DNA from: Actinokineospora auranticolor
Lineage (GTDB): Bacteria > Actinomycetota > Actinomycetes > Mycobacteriales > Pseudonocardiaceae
Reading direction: 5' to 3'
DNA length: 64,000 nt
NCBI RefSeq assembly: GCF_002934265.1
Contig: NZ_PTIX01000012.1
Coordinates: 163,798 to 227,797, forward strand
Shown here: positions 26,955 to 36,284 of the stretch, piece after piece
Numbering within the stretch: position 1 is the first letter of the stretch
Layout: each line of letters starts with the position of its first letter
Program-made: the position numbers and the translations under genes
The notes under the pieces: generated by a model
What the model was told of the DNA's origin: nothing
The model's database searches: none
What the model saw: the letters and a program-made list of their open reading frames with translations, nothing else

Positions 26955-27643
26955 GGGATGACCTCGATCCTTCCGTCGTGCACCCAGCGGCGCAGCAGGC
27001 TCGCCTCCGCGGCCAGGCGGTGTTCCGCGGTGACGTCGACGGCCGCGCCCCAGGCGTGGGCGAAGCTGGTCTGCTCGGGCTGGTCGATGATCGACATGCC
27101 GGTCATCAGCACCCGGGCGTCCGGGAACAGCTCGGTGACCAGGTACGCGGTCAGCGTGCCGGTCGTGGACCAGGTGGCGGCCGTGGCGGGGAACCCGAGC
27201 AGCCGGTTGAGCGGCAGGGTGAACTCCCGGTTCGGCACCGGGAGGAAACCCAGGTCGGCGGGCCACCAGTCCGGCAGCGTCTCCGGCTCCCAGTGCAACC
27301 TGCCCGGCTCCACGAGCAGGTAGAGCCTGCTGGTGTAGTCGGTGAAGGTGTGCGGGCTGGCGACCAGCCCCCGGTGCAGCATGACCACGTCGGTCCGGCG
27401 GCCGAGCGCGGGCGCCCGGTCGTCGGTGTCGACGGCGAAGCTGGTCATCCGGATGACCAGGTCCGCCCCGTCGACGGCGGCGGCGCGGCCCGGGTCGGGG
27501 TCGACCGGGGCGTTGCCGACGATGGCCACGGAACCGGGGGGCGAGCCGGGCTCGCCGCGCGAGTACGCGGCGAGCAGAGCGGCGAGCAGTTCCCTGGTCT
27601 CCGGCACGGGCGGCGCCTCGCTGGTGGTGTGCAGAACGCTCAT
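26951..27643 (-). CDS. GT29-like (sialyltransferase family) glycosyltransferase
   Basis: 230-aa protein with the sialyl-motif layout of GT29. L-motif-like VAIVGNAPV followed by ADLVIRMTSFAV and GRRTD; S-motif-like STTGTLTAYLVTE followed by LMTGMSI; VS-like HRLAAE near the C-terminus. ATG at 27643 is preferred because it gives the usual bacterial length. It lies in one strand-block with NeuB and a NeuA-HAD fusion, which strongly suggests transfer of a CMP-activated nonulosonic acid. Motif matching is by eye; GT29 membership should be regarded as likely, not certain. Confidence 0.7.
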   Translation of the reverse strand: MSVLHTTSEAPPVPETRELLAALLAAYSRGEPGSPPGSVAIVGNAPVDPDPGRAAAVDGADLVIRMTSFAVDTDDRAPALGRRTDVVMLHRGLVASPHTFTDYTSRLYLLVEPGRLHWEPETLPDWWPADLGFLPVPNREFTLPLNRLLGFPATAATWSTTGTLTAYLVTELFPDARVLMTGMSIIDQPEQTSFAHAWGAAVDVTAEHRLAAEASLLRRWVHDGRIEVIP

Positions 27644-27784
27644 TCGACTTCGTTGGCCTCGCGGGGGTGTCGCGGTGGGGACGATCCGATCACCCGGTGC
27701 GGCGGATCGGACACTGAACACAGGGTGAGCAAGAGTAGAACGCCACGCTCCCCCGGCCGAACAGGAGATCGACAACTCCGGCGT

Positions 27785-28675
27785 TCAGACCCGGCGCAAG
27801 CGCTTGCGGGGCGCCTCTTCACCCGGGAAGACCCGCTTGACACCGTCACCCAGCGCGGTTTCCACGATCCGGATGTCGCGAACCAGCCTGCGCAGACCCT
27901 CCGGTTCCAGCGAGGCGGCGTGGTCGGAGCCCCACATCGCGCGGTCCAGGGTCACGTGCCGCTCGACCACGCACGCGCCCAGCGCGACCGCCGCGATGGA
28001 GACCTGCAACCCGCGCTCGTGGCCGGAGTAGCCGACCGGCACGCCGTAGCGCTCGCGCAGCGTGGCGATGCCGCGCAGGTTCGACTCCTCCGGCGGGCAC
28101 GGGTAGGTCGACGTGGTGTGCAGCAGGACCAACTGCTCGGTGCCCAGCACCCCGACGGCCCGGTCCACCTCCTCGATGGTCGACATACCGGTGGAGGCGA
28201 TGACCGGTTGACCGGTGTCGCGCAGCGCCTCCAGCAGCGGGATGTCGGTCAACGACGCCGACGCGACCTTGTGCAGCGGCACCGAGAACCGCTCCAGGAA
28301 CGCCACGCTCGGCACGTCCCACGGCGAGGCGAACCAGGCGATGCCGCGCTCCTTGGCGTGCCGGTCGACCTCCTCGTACTGCTCGACGTCGAACTCGACG
28401 CGGCGGCGGTACTCCAGGTAGCTCATCTCGCCCCACGGCGTGTCCCGCCGGGTGTCGCGCATGTCCGGCGGGGTGGCGATCTCGGGGGTGCGCTTCTGGA
28501 ACTTCACCGCGTCGGCGCCCGCGTCGGCGGCCACGTCGACCAACCGCTTGGCCAGCTCGACGTCGCCGTTGTGGTTGATGCCCGCCTCGGCGATCACGTA
28601 GGCCGGGTGCCCGTCGCCGACCAGCCGCCCGCCTAAGGCGATCACCTGCCCGGTGCTCCGCTCTGCCGTCGTCAT
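27785..28675 (-). CDS. neuB: NeuB-type nonulosonate (sialic acid) synthase
   Basis: 296-aa TIM-barrel enzyme that condenses phosphoenolpyruvate with a six-carbon sugar to form a nine-carbon nonulosonic acid. Family landmarks are YVIAEAGINHNGDVELAKRL, DAVKFQKRTPE, FASPWD, KVASASLTDIPLLE, STGMST and VGYSGHE. The usual C-terminal antifreeze-like (SAF) domain that completes the neighbouring active site in NeuB dimers is absent: the protein ends GEEAPRKRLRRV soon after the barrel. ATG at 28675. Upstream of the GT29-like gene and downstream of the cytidylyltransferase, all on one strand. Confidence 0.9.
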   Translation of the reverse strand: MTTAERSTGQVIALGGRLVGDGHPAYVIAEAGINHNGDVELAKRLVDVAADAGADAVKFQKRTPEIATPPDMRDTRRDTPWGEMSYLEYRRRVEFDVEQYEEVDRHAKERGIAWFASPWDVPSVAFLERFSVPLHKVASASLTDIPLLEALRDTGQPVIASTGMSTIEEVDRAVGVLGTEQLVLLHTTSTYPCPPEESNLRGIATLRERYGVPVGYSGHERGLQVSIAAVALGACVVERHVTLDRAMWGSDHAASLEPEGLRRLVRDIRIVETALGDGVKRVFPGEEAPRKRLRRV

Positions 28676-28702
28676 CGCCCCGTCCTCGTCTTCGCGTCGT
28701 CC

Positions 28703-29875
28703 TCACCTCGCGGCGAGGATCAGGTCGGCCACCTCTCGTACCGCGCCCGCGCCGCCCGCGTTGGTCAACACGACCCTAGCCACAGCGCGCACTTCCGGCC
28801 GGGCGTCGGCCACCGCCACGGGCCACCCGACCAGTTCCAGGCACGGGATGTCGCGCAGGTCGTTGCCCACGTACGCCACCCGGGCGGGATCGAGACCACG
28901 TTCGGCCAGCCAGGCCAGCAGCCGCGCGGCCTTGTCCGACACCCCGTGCGCCACCTCGACGCCCAGCTTCGCCGCGCGCGCGGCGACCACCGGGTTCAGC
29001 TCGACGGAGAGGATCATCACCGGCACGCCCGCGGCGCGCAGCGCGGCCACCCCGGCGCCGTCGGAGCGGCTGACCACCACGGCCTCGGTGCCGTCCTGCA
29101 GCACGATGGCCCGGTCGTCGGTGTGCACGCCGTCGAAGTCGGTGACCAGGGCGTCCACGTCGATCGCGGCCGCGGGCGCCCGGCCGTCGGCCAACCGGCG
29201 GGCCAGCGCCAGGTCGTCGGGGGTGTCGATCTCGATGGCGTCGGACTGCGGCACCTCGACCAGCCCGACCCGGCCGAAGAACCGGTGACCCGCGGCCCGG
29301 AAGCCGGGCACGGCCATCGCGTAGACCGCGCCGCTCTCCCGGAACTCCGGCTCGCGGTCCTGGCGGCGGGGTCGGTGCGCGGGGTCGTGGTTGACGCCGT
29401 CGGCGGTGCCGTCGCCGGTCACCCGCCACAGGAACTCGTGCACCCGGACCGCGGTGAACGCGGCGTCGTGGCCGCCGTCGCGGACCTCGGCGACCACCTC
29501 GTCGACGGTCCCCGGCGCGATGAACGGCGAAGTGCACTGCACCAGCAGCACGGTCTCGGGGTCGACGGGGTACTGGTCCAACGCGTGCAGCACGGCCGAC
29601 TCCGACGACGCGGTGTCCCCCGAGATCGCCGCGGGCCTGCGCACCACCCGGGCGCCCGCAGCGGCGGCGACCGCGGCGATGTCGTCGCTGTCCGTACTCA
29701 CCACGACCTCATCAACCCGCTCCGCGGCCACCAGTGCCCGCACCGCGCGGACTACCAGCGGCACACCACCTACCGTGGCCAAGTTCTTCGCGGGCACGCC
29801 TTTCGAGCCGCCACGCGCGGGAACAACAGCGATTACAGTGGGTGGCGGGGAGGGGAATCCGGTCACGGCGGACAT
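28703..29875 (-). CDS. neuA: fused CMP-acylneuraminate cytidylyltransferase and KdsC-like HAD phosphatase
   Basis: 390-aa two-domain protein. Residues about 10-225 are a NeuA-type cytidylyltransferase (VIAVVPARGGSKGVPAKN, STDSDDIAAVA, LLVQCTSPF, ESGAVYAM, AIEIDTPDDLALA) that would activate the nonulosonic acid with CMP. Residues about 230-390 are a HAD phosphatase of the KdsC type (VTDFDGVHTDD, ILSVELNPVVAARAAKL, YVGNDLRDIPCLELVGWPVA), which could remove the 9-phosphate before activation. The same fusion occurs in animal CMAS. ATG at 29875; divergent from wzm, 71 bases apart. Confidence 0.9.
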   Translation of the reverse strand: MSAVTGFPSPPPTVIAVVPARGGSKGVPAKNLATVGGVPLVVRAVRALVAAERVDEVVVSTDSDDIAAVAAAAGARVVRRPAAISGDTASSESAVLHALDQYPVDPETVLLVQCTSPFIAPGTVDEVVAEVRDGGHDAAFTAVRVHEFLWRVTGDGTADGVNHDPAHRPRRQDREPEFRESGAVYAMAVPGFRAAGHRFFGRVGLVEVPQSDAIEIDTPDDLALARRLADGRAPAAAIDVDALVTDFDGVHTDDRAIVLQDGTEAVVVSRSDGAGVAALRAAGVPVMILSVELNPVVAARAAKLGVEVAHGVSDKAARLLAWLAERGLDPARVAYVGNDLRDIPCLELVGWPVAVADARPEVRAVARVVLTNAGGAGAVREVADLILAAR

Positions 29876-29946
29876 GCTCCCACGGTGCCCACCACCCGAC
29901 CGCCGCCTTACATAGGCGGGGAAACGCGCCGGTACGCTCAACCACC

Positions 29947-30858
29947 GTGCAGGCAACCAGCGCCACCGATATACCTCCGACGCCCGTCGTCCACTCCGGC
30001 CGCAACATGGCCCGAGCCATGCGCGACATCCGCGAGGGCGCCGCCGCCCGCCAGTTGTGGGGCCACCTGGGCTGGCAGGACATCAAGCAGCGCTACCGCC
30101 GCTCGGTCATCGGCCCGCTGTGGATCACGCTGAGCATGGGCGTCACCGCCGCCGGGCTGGGGCTGCTCTACTCCCAGCTGTTCGGCATCGAGGTCCAGAC
30201 CTTCCTGCCGTACCTGACCGTCGGGTTCATCGTTTGGGGCTTCATCCTCGGCTGCCTGACCGAGGGCTCGGACACCTTCGTGGCCAACGAAGGTCTGATC
30301 AAGCACGTGCCCGCGCCGCTGACGGTCTACGCGCTGCGCACGGTCTGGCGCCAGACGCTGATGCTCGCGCACAACATGCTGGTCTACCTGGTCGTGCTCG
30401 CGCTGTTCTTCGGCCCGCTGAGCACCCCCGGTTACCTGCTGTCCCCCCACGGCGCCCCGCAGCCCGGACTGAGCTGGTCGGTCCTGCTCGCCATCCCGGC
30501 CTTCGCGCTGCTGGCCGTCAACGGCGGCTGGGTGACGCTGCTGTTCGGCATCATCAGCACCCGCTACCGCGACATCCCCCAGGTCATCAACGCGCTGACC
30601 CAGCTGCTCTTCTACGCGACCCCGATCGTCTGGCCGGTGGACATCCTGACCACCAAGCTCGGCCCGGGCGACTGGAAGCACCTGATCCTGGAGCTGAACC
30701 CGCTCTACCACTTCGTGCAGATCCTGCGCGCGCCGCTGATCGGCAGCACGCAGAGCTGGCACCACTGGGCCGTGGTCGGCGGGTTCACCGTGGTCGGCTG
30801 GACCCTGGCGCTGCTGGCCATGCGCAACTACCGTGCCCGAATCTCCTACTGGGTCTGA
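29947..30858 (+). CDS. wzm: ABC-2 type galactan exporter permease (Wzm, Rv3783-like)
   Basis: 303-aa permease with six membrane helices, which with the ATPase gene downstream exports lipid-linked galactan across the membrane. Typical Wzm features: cytoplasmic LGWQDIKQRYRRSVIGPLW at the start, VPAPLTVYALRTVWRQ, a long TM region, and the C-terminal NPLYHFVQILRAPLIG segment. GTG at 29947 was chosen; an ATG at 30007 is an alternative. First gene of a wzm-wzt-glfT1 operon (14-base gap, then 4-base overlap). Confidence 0.87.
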   Translation: MQATSATDIPPTPVVHSGRNMARAMRDIREGAAARQLWGHLGWQDIKQRYRRSVIGPLWITLSMGVTAAGLGLLYSQLFGIEVQTFLPYLTVGFIVWGFILGCLTEGSDTFVANEGLIKHVPAPLTVYALRTVWRQTLMLAHNMLVYLVVLALFFGPLSTPGYLLSPHGAPQPGLSWSVLLAIPAFALLAVNGGWVTLLFGIISTRYRDIPQVINALTQLLFYATPIVWPVDILTTKLGPGDWKHLILELNPLYHFVQILRAPLIGSTQSWHHWAVVGGFTVVGWTLALLAMRNYRARISYWV

Positions 30859-30872
30859 GCGAGGCGGAGCAG

Positions 30873-31664
30873 ATGGTCAGCATCCAGGTACGCGACGCCT
30901 GCGTCGACTTCCCGATCTTCGACGCCAAGTCCCGCTCGATGAAGAAGGCCGTGCTCGCCAAGGTCGGCGGCAAGATCGGCACCGATGCCCGGGTGCCGAT
31001 CATCGAGGCGCTCAACGCGATCACCCTCGACCTGCGCGACGGCGACCGGGTCGCGCTGGTCGGGCACAACGGCGCGGGCAAGTCCACGCTGCTGCGGCTG
31101 CTCGCGGGCATCTACGAGCCGACCAGGGGCACCGCGGACATCCACGGCAAGATCGCCCCGGTGTTCGACCTCGCGGTCGGCATGGACCCGGAGATCAGCG
31201 GTCTGGAGAACATCCTGATCCGCGGCATGTTCCTGGGCATGTCCCGCAAGCAGATGCTGGACCGGGTCGACGACATCGTCGAGTTCTCCGACCTGGGCAA
31301 CTACCTCAACCTGCCGCTGCGCACCTACTCCACGGGCATGCGGGTGCGGTTGGCGCTGGGCGTGGTCACCTCGATCGACCCGGAGATCCTGATCCTCGAC
31401 GAGGGCCTCGGCGCGGTGGACGCCGAGTTCATGGCCAAGGCCCGGGGCCGGCTGGTCGACCTGGTGAAGCGGTCGGGCATGCTGGTGTTCGCCTCGCACT
31501 CCGACGAGCTGCTCTTCGAGCTCTGCGACACGGCCATCTGGATGGACGGCGGCCGGATGAAGATGCACGGCTCGCTGCGCGAGGTGCTGACGGCCTACAA
31601 GGGCCGCGACCCGTTCGAGTACATGAGCGCGGAGACGCTGGAAAGGCTCGGCGAGAGCACATGA
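30873..31664 (+). CDS. wzt: galactan exporter ATPase (Wzt, Rv3781-like)
   Basis: 263-aa ABC ATPase paired with the permease. Walker A is GHNGAGKST, the signature is YSTGMRVRLALG, Walker B is ILILDEGLGAVD and the switch His is in FASHSDEL. Near the start, DFPIFDAKSRSMKKAV is typical of Wzt/TagH proteins. No C-terminal carbohydrate-binding domain, as in mycobacterial Wzt. ATG at 30873; its stop overlaps the ATG of glfT1 (ATGA). Confidence 0.92.
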   Translation: MVSIQVRDACVDFPIFDAKSRSMKKAVLAKVGGKIGTDARVPIIEALNAITLDLRDGDRVALVGHNGAGKSTLLRLLAGIYEPTRGTADIHGKIAPVFDLAVGMDPEISGLENILIRGMFLGMSRKQMLDRVDDIVEFSDLGNYLNLPLRTYSTGMRVRLALGVVTSIDPEILILDEGLGAVDAEFMAKARGRLVDLVKRSGMLVFASHSDELLFELCDTAIWMDGGRMKMHGSLREVLTAYKGRDPFEYMSAETLERLGEST

Positions 31665-32560
31665 CGAGGTTGCCCGCGGGCGCGGTCGTCGCGGTGGTGG
31701 TCACCCGACACCGGCGCGCGCTGCTGGCCGACTCCCTGAAGGTGATCGCGGCCCAGACCCGGGCCCCCGACCACCTCGTCGTCGTGGACAACGGCCCCGA
31801 GGACGAACCGGCCCGCGACGTGGTCGAGTCCTGCCCGCTGCCCACCACGTACCTGCCGTCGCACCGCAACCTCGGCGGCGCGGGCGGGTTCGCCCTCGGC
31901 ATGCTGCACGCGCTGGCGATGGGCGCGGACTGGCTGTGGCTGGCCGACGACGACGGCCGACCGGCCGACGAGAACGTGCTGGCGACCCTGCTCGACGTCG
32001 CCGAGCGGCGCGGCCTGGCCGAGGTGTCGCCGGTGGTGACCAACATCGACCAGCCGGAGAAGCTGGCCTTCCCGCTGCGCCGGGGCCTGAGCTGGAAGCG
32101 CGGCACCGACCAGCTGGGCACCGAGTTCCTGCCCGGTATCGCGTCGCTGTTCAACGGCGCCCTGTTCCGCGCCGACACCCTCGACGTGGTCGGCGTCCCG
32201 GACTACCGGCTGTTCTTCCGCGGCGACGAGGTGGAGATCCACCGCCGCCTGGTCCGCTCGGGCCTGCCGTTCGGCACCTGCCTGACCGCCGCCTACCTGC
32301 ACCCGGACGGCTCGGACGAGTTCAAGCCGATGCTCGGCGGCAAGCTGCACGCGCAGGACCCGGACAACGCGGTGAAGAAGTACTACACCTACCGCAACCG
32401 CGGCTACCTGTTGTCCCAGCCGGGAATGCGCAAGCTCGGCATGCTGGAGGTCTTCCGCTTCGGCCTCTACTTCCTCGGCACCAAACGCGACCCCAAGGCC
32501 TTCCTCGACTGGCTGCGCCTGGTCCGCAAGGGCAAGCGGGAGCAGTTCTTCCGGCACTGA
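31661..32560 (+). CDS. glfT1: galactofuranosyltransferase GlfT1
   Basis: 299-aa GT2 enzyme that adds the first galactofuranose residues to the decaprenyl-linked linker from UDP-Galf. Recognised by VVTRHRRALLADSL, the NLGGAGGFALGM nucleotide region, the metal motif ADDDGRP, and the downstream FFRGDEVEIHRRL and LHPDG. Third gene of the wzm-wzt-glfT1 operon, translationally coupled to wzt. Same trio as mycobacterial Rv3781-Rv3783. Confidence 0.92.
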   Translation: MTRLPAGAVVAVVVTRHRRALLADSLKVIAAQTRAPDHLVVVDNGPEDEPARDVVESCPLPTTYLPSHRNLGGAGGFALGMLHALAMGADWLWLADDDGRPADENVLATLLDVAERRGLAEVSPVVTNIDQPEKLAFPLRRGLSWKRGTDQLGTEFLPGIASLFNGALFRADTLDVVGVPDYRLFFRGDEVEIHRRLVRSGLPFGTCLTAAYLHPDGSDEFKPMLGGKLHAQDPDNAVKKYYTYRNRGYLLSQPGMRKLGMLEVFRFGLYFLGTKRDPKAFLDWLRLVRKGKREQFFRH

Positions 32561-32570
32561 GCCGAACTGG

Positions 32571-32594
32571 GTGGGCGACCGCGCGGTCGCCCAC
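32571..32594 (+). terminator. terminator after glfT1
   Basis: Perfect 24-bp palindrome, GTGGGCGACC(GCGC)GGTCGCCCAC, 10 bases after the glfT1 stop. Confidence 0.65.
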
Positions 32595-32685
32595 CGCCGG
32601 TCCCCAGTGGACCGACGAGCCGCGCGTCCGGTCGACCACTTCGACCGGACGAGACCGACCGATCACCACCACTCGTCGTCCCGCG

Positions 32686-33198
32686 TCACGGGTGCAGGCG
32701 CTCCAGGGCCTCGACGGCGGGCAGGCTGGCGTGACCGGACCAGGTGGTCAGGCGCGACCGCAGCTCGACGGCGTGCCGCTTGCGCAGCGACGGGTTCTGC
32801 GCCATCACGTCCAGCTCGGTGGCGAAGGTGAGTTCCACCAGGTCCCGCACCAGCGGCGAGTCGATCCGCACCTGCTCCCCGGTGAACCGGTCGCGCACCA
32901 CTCCGGACAGCAGCCGCGGGTAGCTGAACCGCCGGTCCAGCGCGCAGTAGGCGTAGACGATGGCCTCGGCCTCCGGGCCGAGCAACCGCACCAGCCGGGG
33001 TCGTTCCGCCACCGCGACCAGGGGGTGCGGGTAACCGTCCGTGCCGTACACGGCGTGGGTGAGGCCCGCCAGTTGCAGGACCGGGCGGGCGCCCCAGACC
33101 GCCAGCGAGTCCCGGGTCCGGGCCAGGTGGGCGAGCAGCGTCCCGCCCGGGTGGGCCTGCTCGCGGGCCCCGCGCCCGACCAGGAACTCCTCGATCAC
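32686..33198 (-). CDS. HD-like DUF6817 protein
   Basis: 170-aa soluble protein. The N-terminal half has the layout of DUF6817: GGTLLAHLARTRDSLAVWG, LAGLTHAVYGTDGY and YAYCALDRRFSY, reminiscent of degenerate HD-hydrolase histidines (HLARTRD, LTHAVYG). GTG at 33198 gives the normal family length; open frame extends to 33303 but that part is Arg/His-rich. Biochemical role unknown. Divergent from the 88-aa gene. Confidence 0.65.
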   Translation of the reverse strand: MIEEFLVGRGAREQAHPGGTLLAHLARTRDSLAVWGARPVLQLAGLTHAVYGTDGYPHPLVAVAERPRLVRLLGPEAEAIVYAYCALDRRFSYPRLLSGVVRDRFTGEQVRIDSPLVRDLVELTFATELDVMAQNPSLRKRHAVELRSRLTTWSGHASLPAVEALERLHP

Positions 33199-33301
33199 GA
33201 GGTCGAGGCTACGCCCACCGATCAACCCGGTACGCCGACGGCGAATCCGCCGATGGTGAACTTCCCTTGCGCGGCAAGGGGTCGCGTGTTGTGGTCGACG
33301 C

Positions 33302-33568
33302 ATGAACGAAACCCGACACGCGCTGATCCTGCACCTGGCCTCCGGCGGCGAGCCGCTGGTCTACGCCCTGTCCGACCGCGCCGCCAAGAGCCTCGCGCCG
33401 CGGCTGCCGGTGCTCATGGCCTCCGCCGGAGTGGACACCCCGGAGTTGGCCGACGGCACCAACGCCGCGATCAACTTCGGCCACGTGGCCAGCGCCCACC
33501 TGGACACCCTGCCCGCGCACGTGCGGGTCTACGGCTCCCCGGACCGGGGTGTCGGCTTCGGCAAGTAG
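33302..33568 (+). CDS. hypothetical protein, 88 aa
   Basis: Unrecognised small soluble protein. The sequence is evenly coded, with LHLASGGEPLVYALSDRAAK at the start and a VYGSPDRGVGFGK end. No clear ribosome binding site ahead of ATG 33302. The stop lies 15 bases before the stop of the convergent GtrA gene. Probably real from codon pattern, function unknown. Confidence 0.55.
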   Translation: MNETRHALILHLASGGEPLVYALSDRAAKSLAPRLPVLMASAGVDTPELADGTNAAINFGHVASAHLDTLPAHVRVYGSPDRGVGFGK

Positions 33569-33583
33569 CGGCGGCGGCCGGGG

Positions 33584-34024
33584 TCAGCTGCGGAACACGA
33601 CCGTGCGCAGCAGCACGAAGTTGATGGCCGTGCCCAGGCCCTGGGCGATGACCCAGGCCACCGCGTACCGGAAGTCGAACTCCGGCAGCACGGCCAGCAT
33701 CAGCGCGTTGGTGCCCACGTTGACGAAGAACGTCACCGTGTACAGCAGCACGAACCCGCCCGCCTGGCCGACGCCCCGGTCGGCGGCGTCGGTGAAGGTG
33801 AACCGCTTGTTGAGGAAGTAGGCGGTGGTGGTGCCGAGGATGAAGCTCAGCGCCTTGGCCAGGTGCACCCACAGGCCCAGGTGCAGCAGCAGCTGGTAGG
33901 TGCCGTAGTCGACCACGGCGCAGAACCCGCCGACCAGCACGAAGCGCAGCAGCTGCGACAACAGCCCGGCGCGGGAGTTCTCGCCGACCACACCGGTCCT
34001 CGGGTTCTCGCTGACCTCGGCCAT
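33584..34024 (-). CDS. GtrA family membrane protein (Rv3789-like)
   Basis: 146-aa protein with four membrane helices of the GtrA family. [20 protein letters not shown] and [17 protein letters not shown] are the family's signature segments. In mycobacteria the DprE1 neighbour Rv3789 is such a protein and has been linked to arabinan assembly (proposed flippase or anchor for AftA). ATG at 34024 has GAGGAGGGG upstream. Divergent from dprE1, 99 bases apart. Confidence 0.9.
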   Translation of the reverse strand: MAEVSENPRTGVVGENSRAGLLSQLLRFVLVGGFCAVVDYGTYQLLLHLGLWVHLAKALSFILGTTTAYFLNKRFTFTDAADRGVGQAGGFVLLYTVTFFVNVGTNALMLAVLPEFDFRYAVAWVIAQGLGTAINFVLLRTVVFRS

Positions 34025-34123
34025 CTCGCCCGTCCCCTCCTCAGGTCCCCCCGGCGCGGACCCCTCGGGGCCCGTGGCGGGGACCAGTCTAGGAGCGCCC
34101 GCGAGCCCGGATACCCTGGGTCG

Positions 34124-35491
34124 GTGGAGCCAGGACAGTACGAGACCCGTGCCCTCACCGGTTGGGGGCGGACCGCGCCCACGGTGGCCACCGTCGCCAC
34201 ACCGACCGACCCCGACCAGGTGATCGCCGCCGTCGCCGCGGCCGGTCCGCGCGGGGTCATCGCCCGCGGCCTCGGCCGCTCCTACGGCGACCCGGCGCAG
34301 AACGCGGGCGGTCTCGTCCTGGACATGACCCGGCTCAACCGGATCCACTCGATCGACGCGCACACCGGTCTGGTGGTGCTGGACGCGGGCGTGAGCCTCG
34401 ACCAGCTGATGCGCGCCGCGCTGCCGTTCGGGCTGTGGGTCCCGGTGCTGCCGGGCACCCGCCAGGTCACCATCGGCGGCGCCATCGGCTCGGACATCCA
34501 CGGCAAGAACCACCACTCGGCGGGCAGCTTCGGCAACCACGTCCGGTCGCTGGAGCTGCTGACCGCCGACGGCCAGGTGCGCAGCCTGACCCCGGACGGC
34601 CCCGAGTCGGAGCTGTTCTGGGCCACCGTCGGCGGCATGGGCCTGACCGGCGTGATCATCCAGGCCACGGTCGCGCTCCAGCACACGGAGAGCGCCTACT
34701 TCATCAGCGACACCGACCGCACCGCGGACCTGGACGAGACGCTGGCGGTCTTCACCGACGGCTCGGACGACACCTACGACTACTCCATGGCGTGGTTCGA
34801 CTCGATCAACACCGACGGGCGGCTGGGCCGCGCGGTGTTCTCCCGGGGCTCGCTGGCCAAGCTCGACGAGCTGCCCAAGAAGTACCGGGGCAACCCGCTG
34901 CGCTTCGACGCCCCGCAGCTGCTGACCCTGCCGGACGTGTTCCCCAACGGCCTGGCCAACAAGCTGACCTTCCGGCTGCTCGGCGAGGCCTGGTACCGCA
35001 AGGCGCCGAAGAAGTCGCGCGGGCAGGTCATGAACCTGACCGCCTTCTACCACCCGCTGGACATGTTCGGCGAGTGGAACCGGGCCTACGGGAGCAACGG
35101 CTTCCTGCAGTACCAGTTCATCCTGCCCTTCGACGCCGAGGCCGCGCTGCGCTCGATCGTGCGGCAGATGGCCGAGTCCGGGCACGTGTCGTTCCTCAAC
35201 GTCCTCAAGCGGATGGGCGAGGGCAACCAGGCGGCGCTGTCGTTCCCGCGCCCCGGCTGGACCATCACCGTCGACTTCCCGATCAAGGCCGGGCTGCTGG
35301 AGTTCTGCACCCGGCTCGACGAGCAGGTGCTCGCCGCGGGCGGTCGGCTCTACCTGGCGAAGGAGTCGCGGACCGACCCCGACACCTTCCGGCGGATGTA
35401 CCCCCGGCTCGACGAGTGGCGCAAGGTCCGCCAGTCGGTCGACCCGGACGGCCTGTTCACCTCGGACCAATCGCGAAGGCTCGGACTTTGA
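34124..35491 (+). CDS. dprE1: decaprenylphosphoryl-beta-D-ribose 2'-oxidase DprE1
   Basis: 455-aa FAD enzyme of the vanillyl-alcohol oxidase superfamily that oxidises decaprenyl-phosphoryl-ribose to the 2'-keto intermediate, first half of DPA synthesis. FAD-binding parts include [36 protein letters not shown] and GSFGNHV. The active-site lysine segment YLAKESR is conserved. The residue aligned with Mtb Cys387, the attachment point of benzothiazinones, is Thr382 here (GWTITVDFP instead of GWNICVDFP). GTG at 34124. Its stop overlaps the TTG start of dprE2. Confidence 0.93.
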   Translation: MEPGQYETRALTGWGRTAPTVATVATPTDPDQVIAAVAAAGPRGVIARGLGRSYGDPAQNAGGLVLDMTRLNRIHSIDAHTGLVVLDAGVSLDQLMRAALPFGLWVPVLPGTRQVTIGGAIGSDIHGKNHHSAGSFGNHVRSLELLTADGQVRSLTPDGPESELFWATVGGMGLTGVIIQATVALQHTESAYFISDTDRTADLDETLAVFTDGSDDTYDYSMAWFDSINTDGRLGRAVFSRGSLAKLDELPKKYRGNPLRFDAPQLLTLPDVFPNGLANKLTFRLLGEAWYRKAPKKSRGQVMNLTAFYHPLDMFGEWNRAYGSNGFLQYQFILPFDAEAALRSIVRQMAESGHVSFLNVLKRMGEGNQAALSFPRPGWTITVDFPIKAGLLEFCTRLDEQVLAAGGRLYLAKESRTDPDTFRRMYPRLDEWRKVRQSVDPDGLFTSDQSRRLGL

Positions 35492-36252
35492 TCAACGCAG
35501 TCGGTTCCCCGCAGTCCCTGCTCCTGCTCGGCGGCACGTCCGAGATCGGGCTCGCCATCGCCGAGAACTACGCGAGCCAGGCGGGCTCGGGCTCGCTGGC
35601 CGTGACGCTGGCCGCGCGCCCCTCCGAGCGGCTCGACGCCGCCGCCGAGCGGCTGCGCGCCGCGGGCGCCACCGTGCGCACGCTGGCCTTCGACGCCCGC
35701 GACCTGGACTCGCACCCGAAGGTCGTCGCCGAGGCGTTCGCCGACGGCGACGTCGACGTGACGGTGCTGGCCTTCGGCCTGCTCGGCGACGCGGAGCAGG
35801 CCTGGCAGGAGCACGCGGCGGGGGTGGAGCTGGCCCAGGTCAACTTCACCGCCCCGGTGTCGCTGGGCATCGCGCTGGCCGAGCGGCTGCGCGCGCAGGG
35901 CCACGGCTCGGTGATCGCGCTGTCGTCGGTGGCCGGTGAGCGGGTGCGCCGGTCGAACTTCGTCTACGGCGCCACCAAGGCGGGCTTCGACGGGTTCTTC
36001 CTCGGTCTCGGCGAGGCGCTGCGCCCGGAGGGGATCAACGTCACGGTCGTGCGGCCCGGGTTCGTGCGCACGAAGATGACCGAGGGCATGAAGGCCGCGC
36101 CGATGGCCACCACCCCGGAGAAGGTCGCCGAGATCGCCGTGGCCGCCGTGCGGCACCGCCGCGAGCTGGTGTGGGCGCCCGGCCAGTGGCGGCTGGTGAT
36201 GTCGGTGCTGCGGCACATCCCGCGGCCGATCTTCCGCAAGCTGCCCATCTGA
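35488..36252 (+). CDS. dprE2: decaprenylphosphoryl-2-keto-beta-D-erythro-pentose reductase DprE2
   Basis: 254-aa short-chain dehydrogenase that reduces the keto product of DprE1 to decaprenyl-phosphoryl-arabinose. Cofactor motif [15 protein letters not shown], catalytic SS..(Y)xxxK in [21 protein letters not shown] with Tyr and Lys in place, and [18 protein letters not shown] at 35488 overlaps the dprE1 stop (TTGA) and is the only start that keeps the whole Rossmann strand. Two-gene operon with dprE1. Confidence 0.93.
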   Translation: MINAVGSPQSLLLLGGTSEIGLAIAENYASQAGSGSLAVTLAARPSERLDAAAERLRAAGATVRTLAFDARDLDSHPKVVAEAFADGDVDVTVLAFGLLGDAEQAWQEHAAGVELAQVNFTAPVSLGIALAERLRAQGHGSVIALSSVAGERVRRSNFVYGATKAGFDGFFLGLGEALRPEGINVTVVRPGFVRTKMTEGMKAAPMATTPEKVAEIAVAAVRHRRELVWAPGQWRLVMSVLRHIPRPIFRKLPI

Positions 36253-36284
36253 GCGGACCCCCCGGGTCCGGTTCTCGCACCCCG

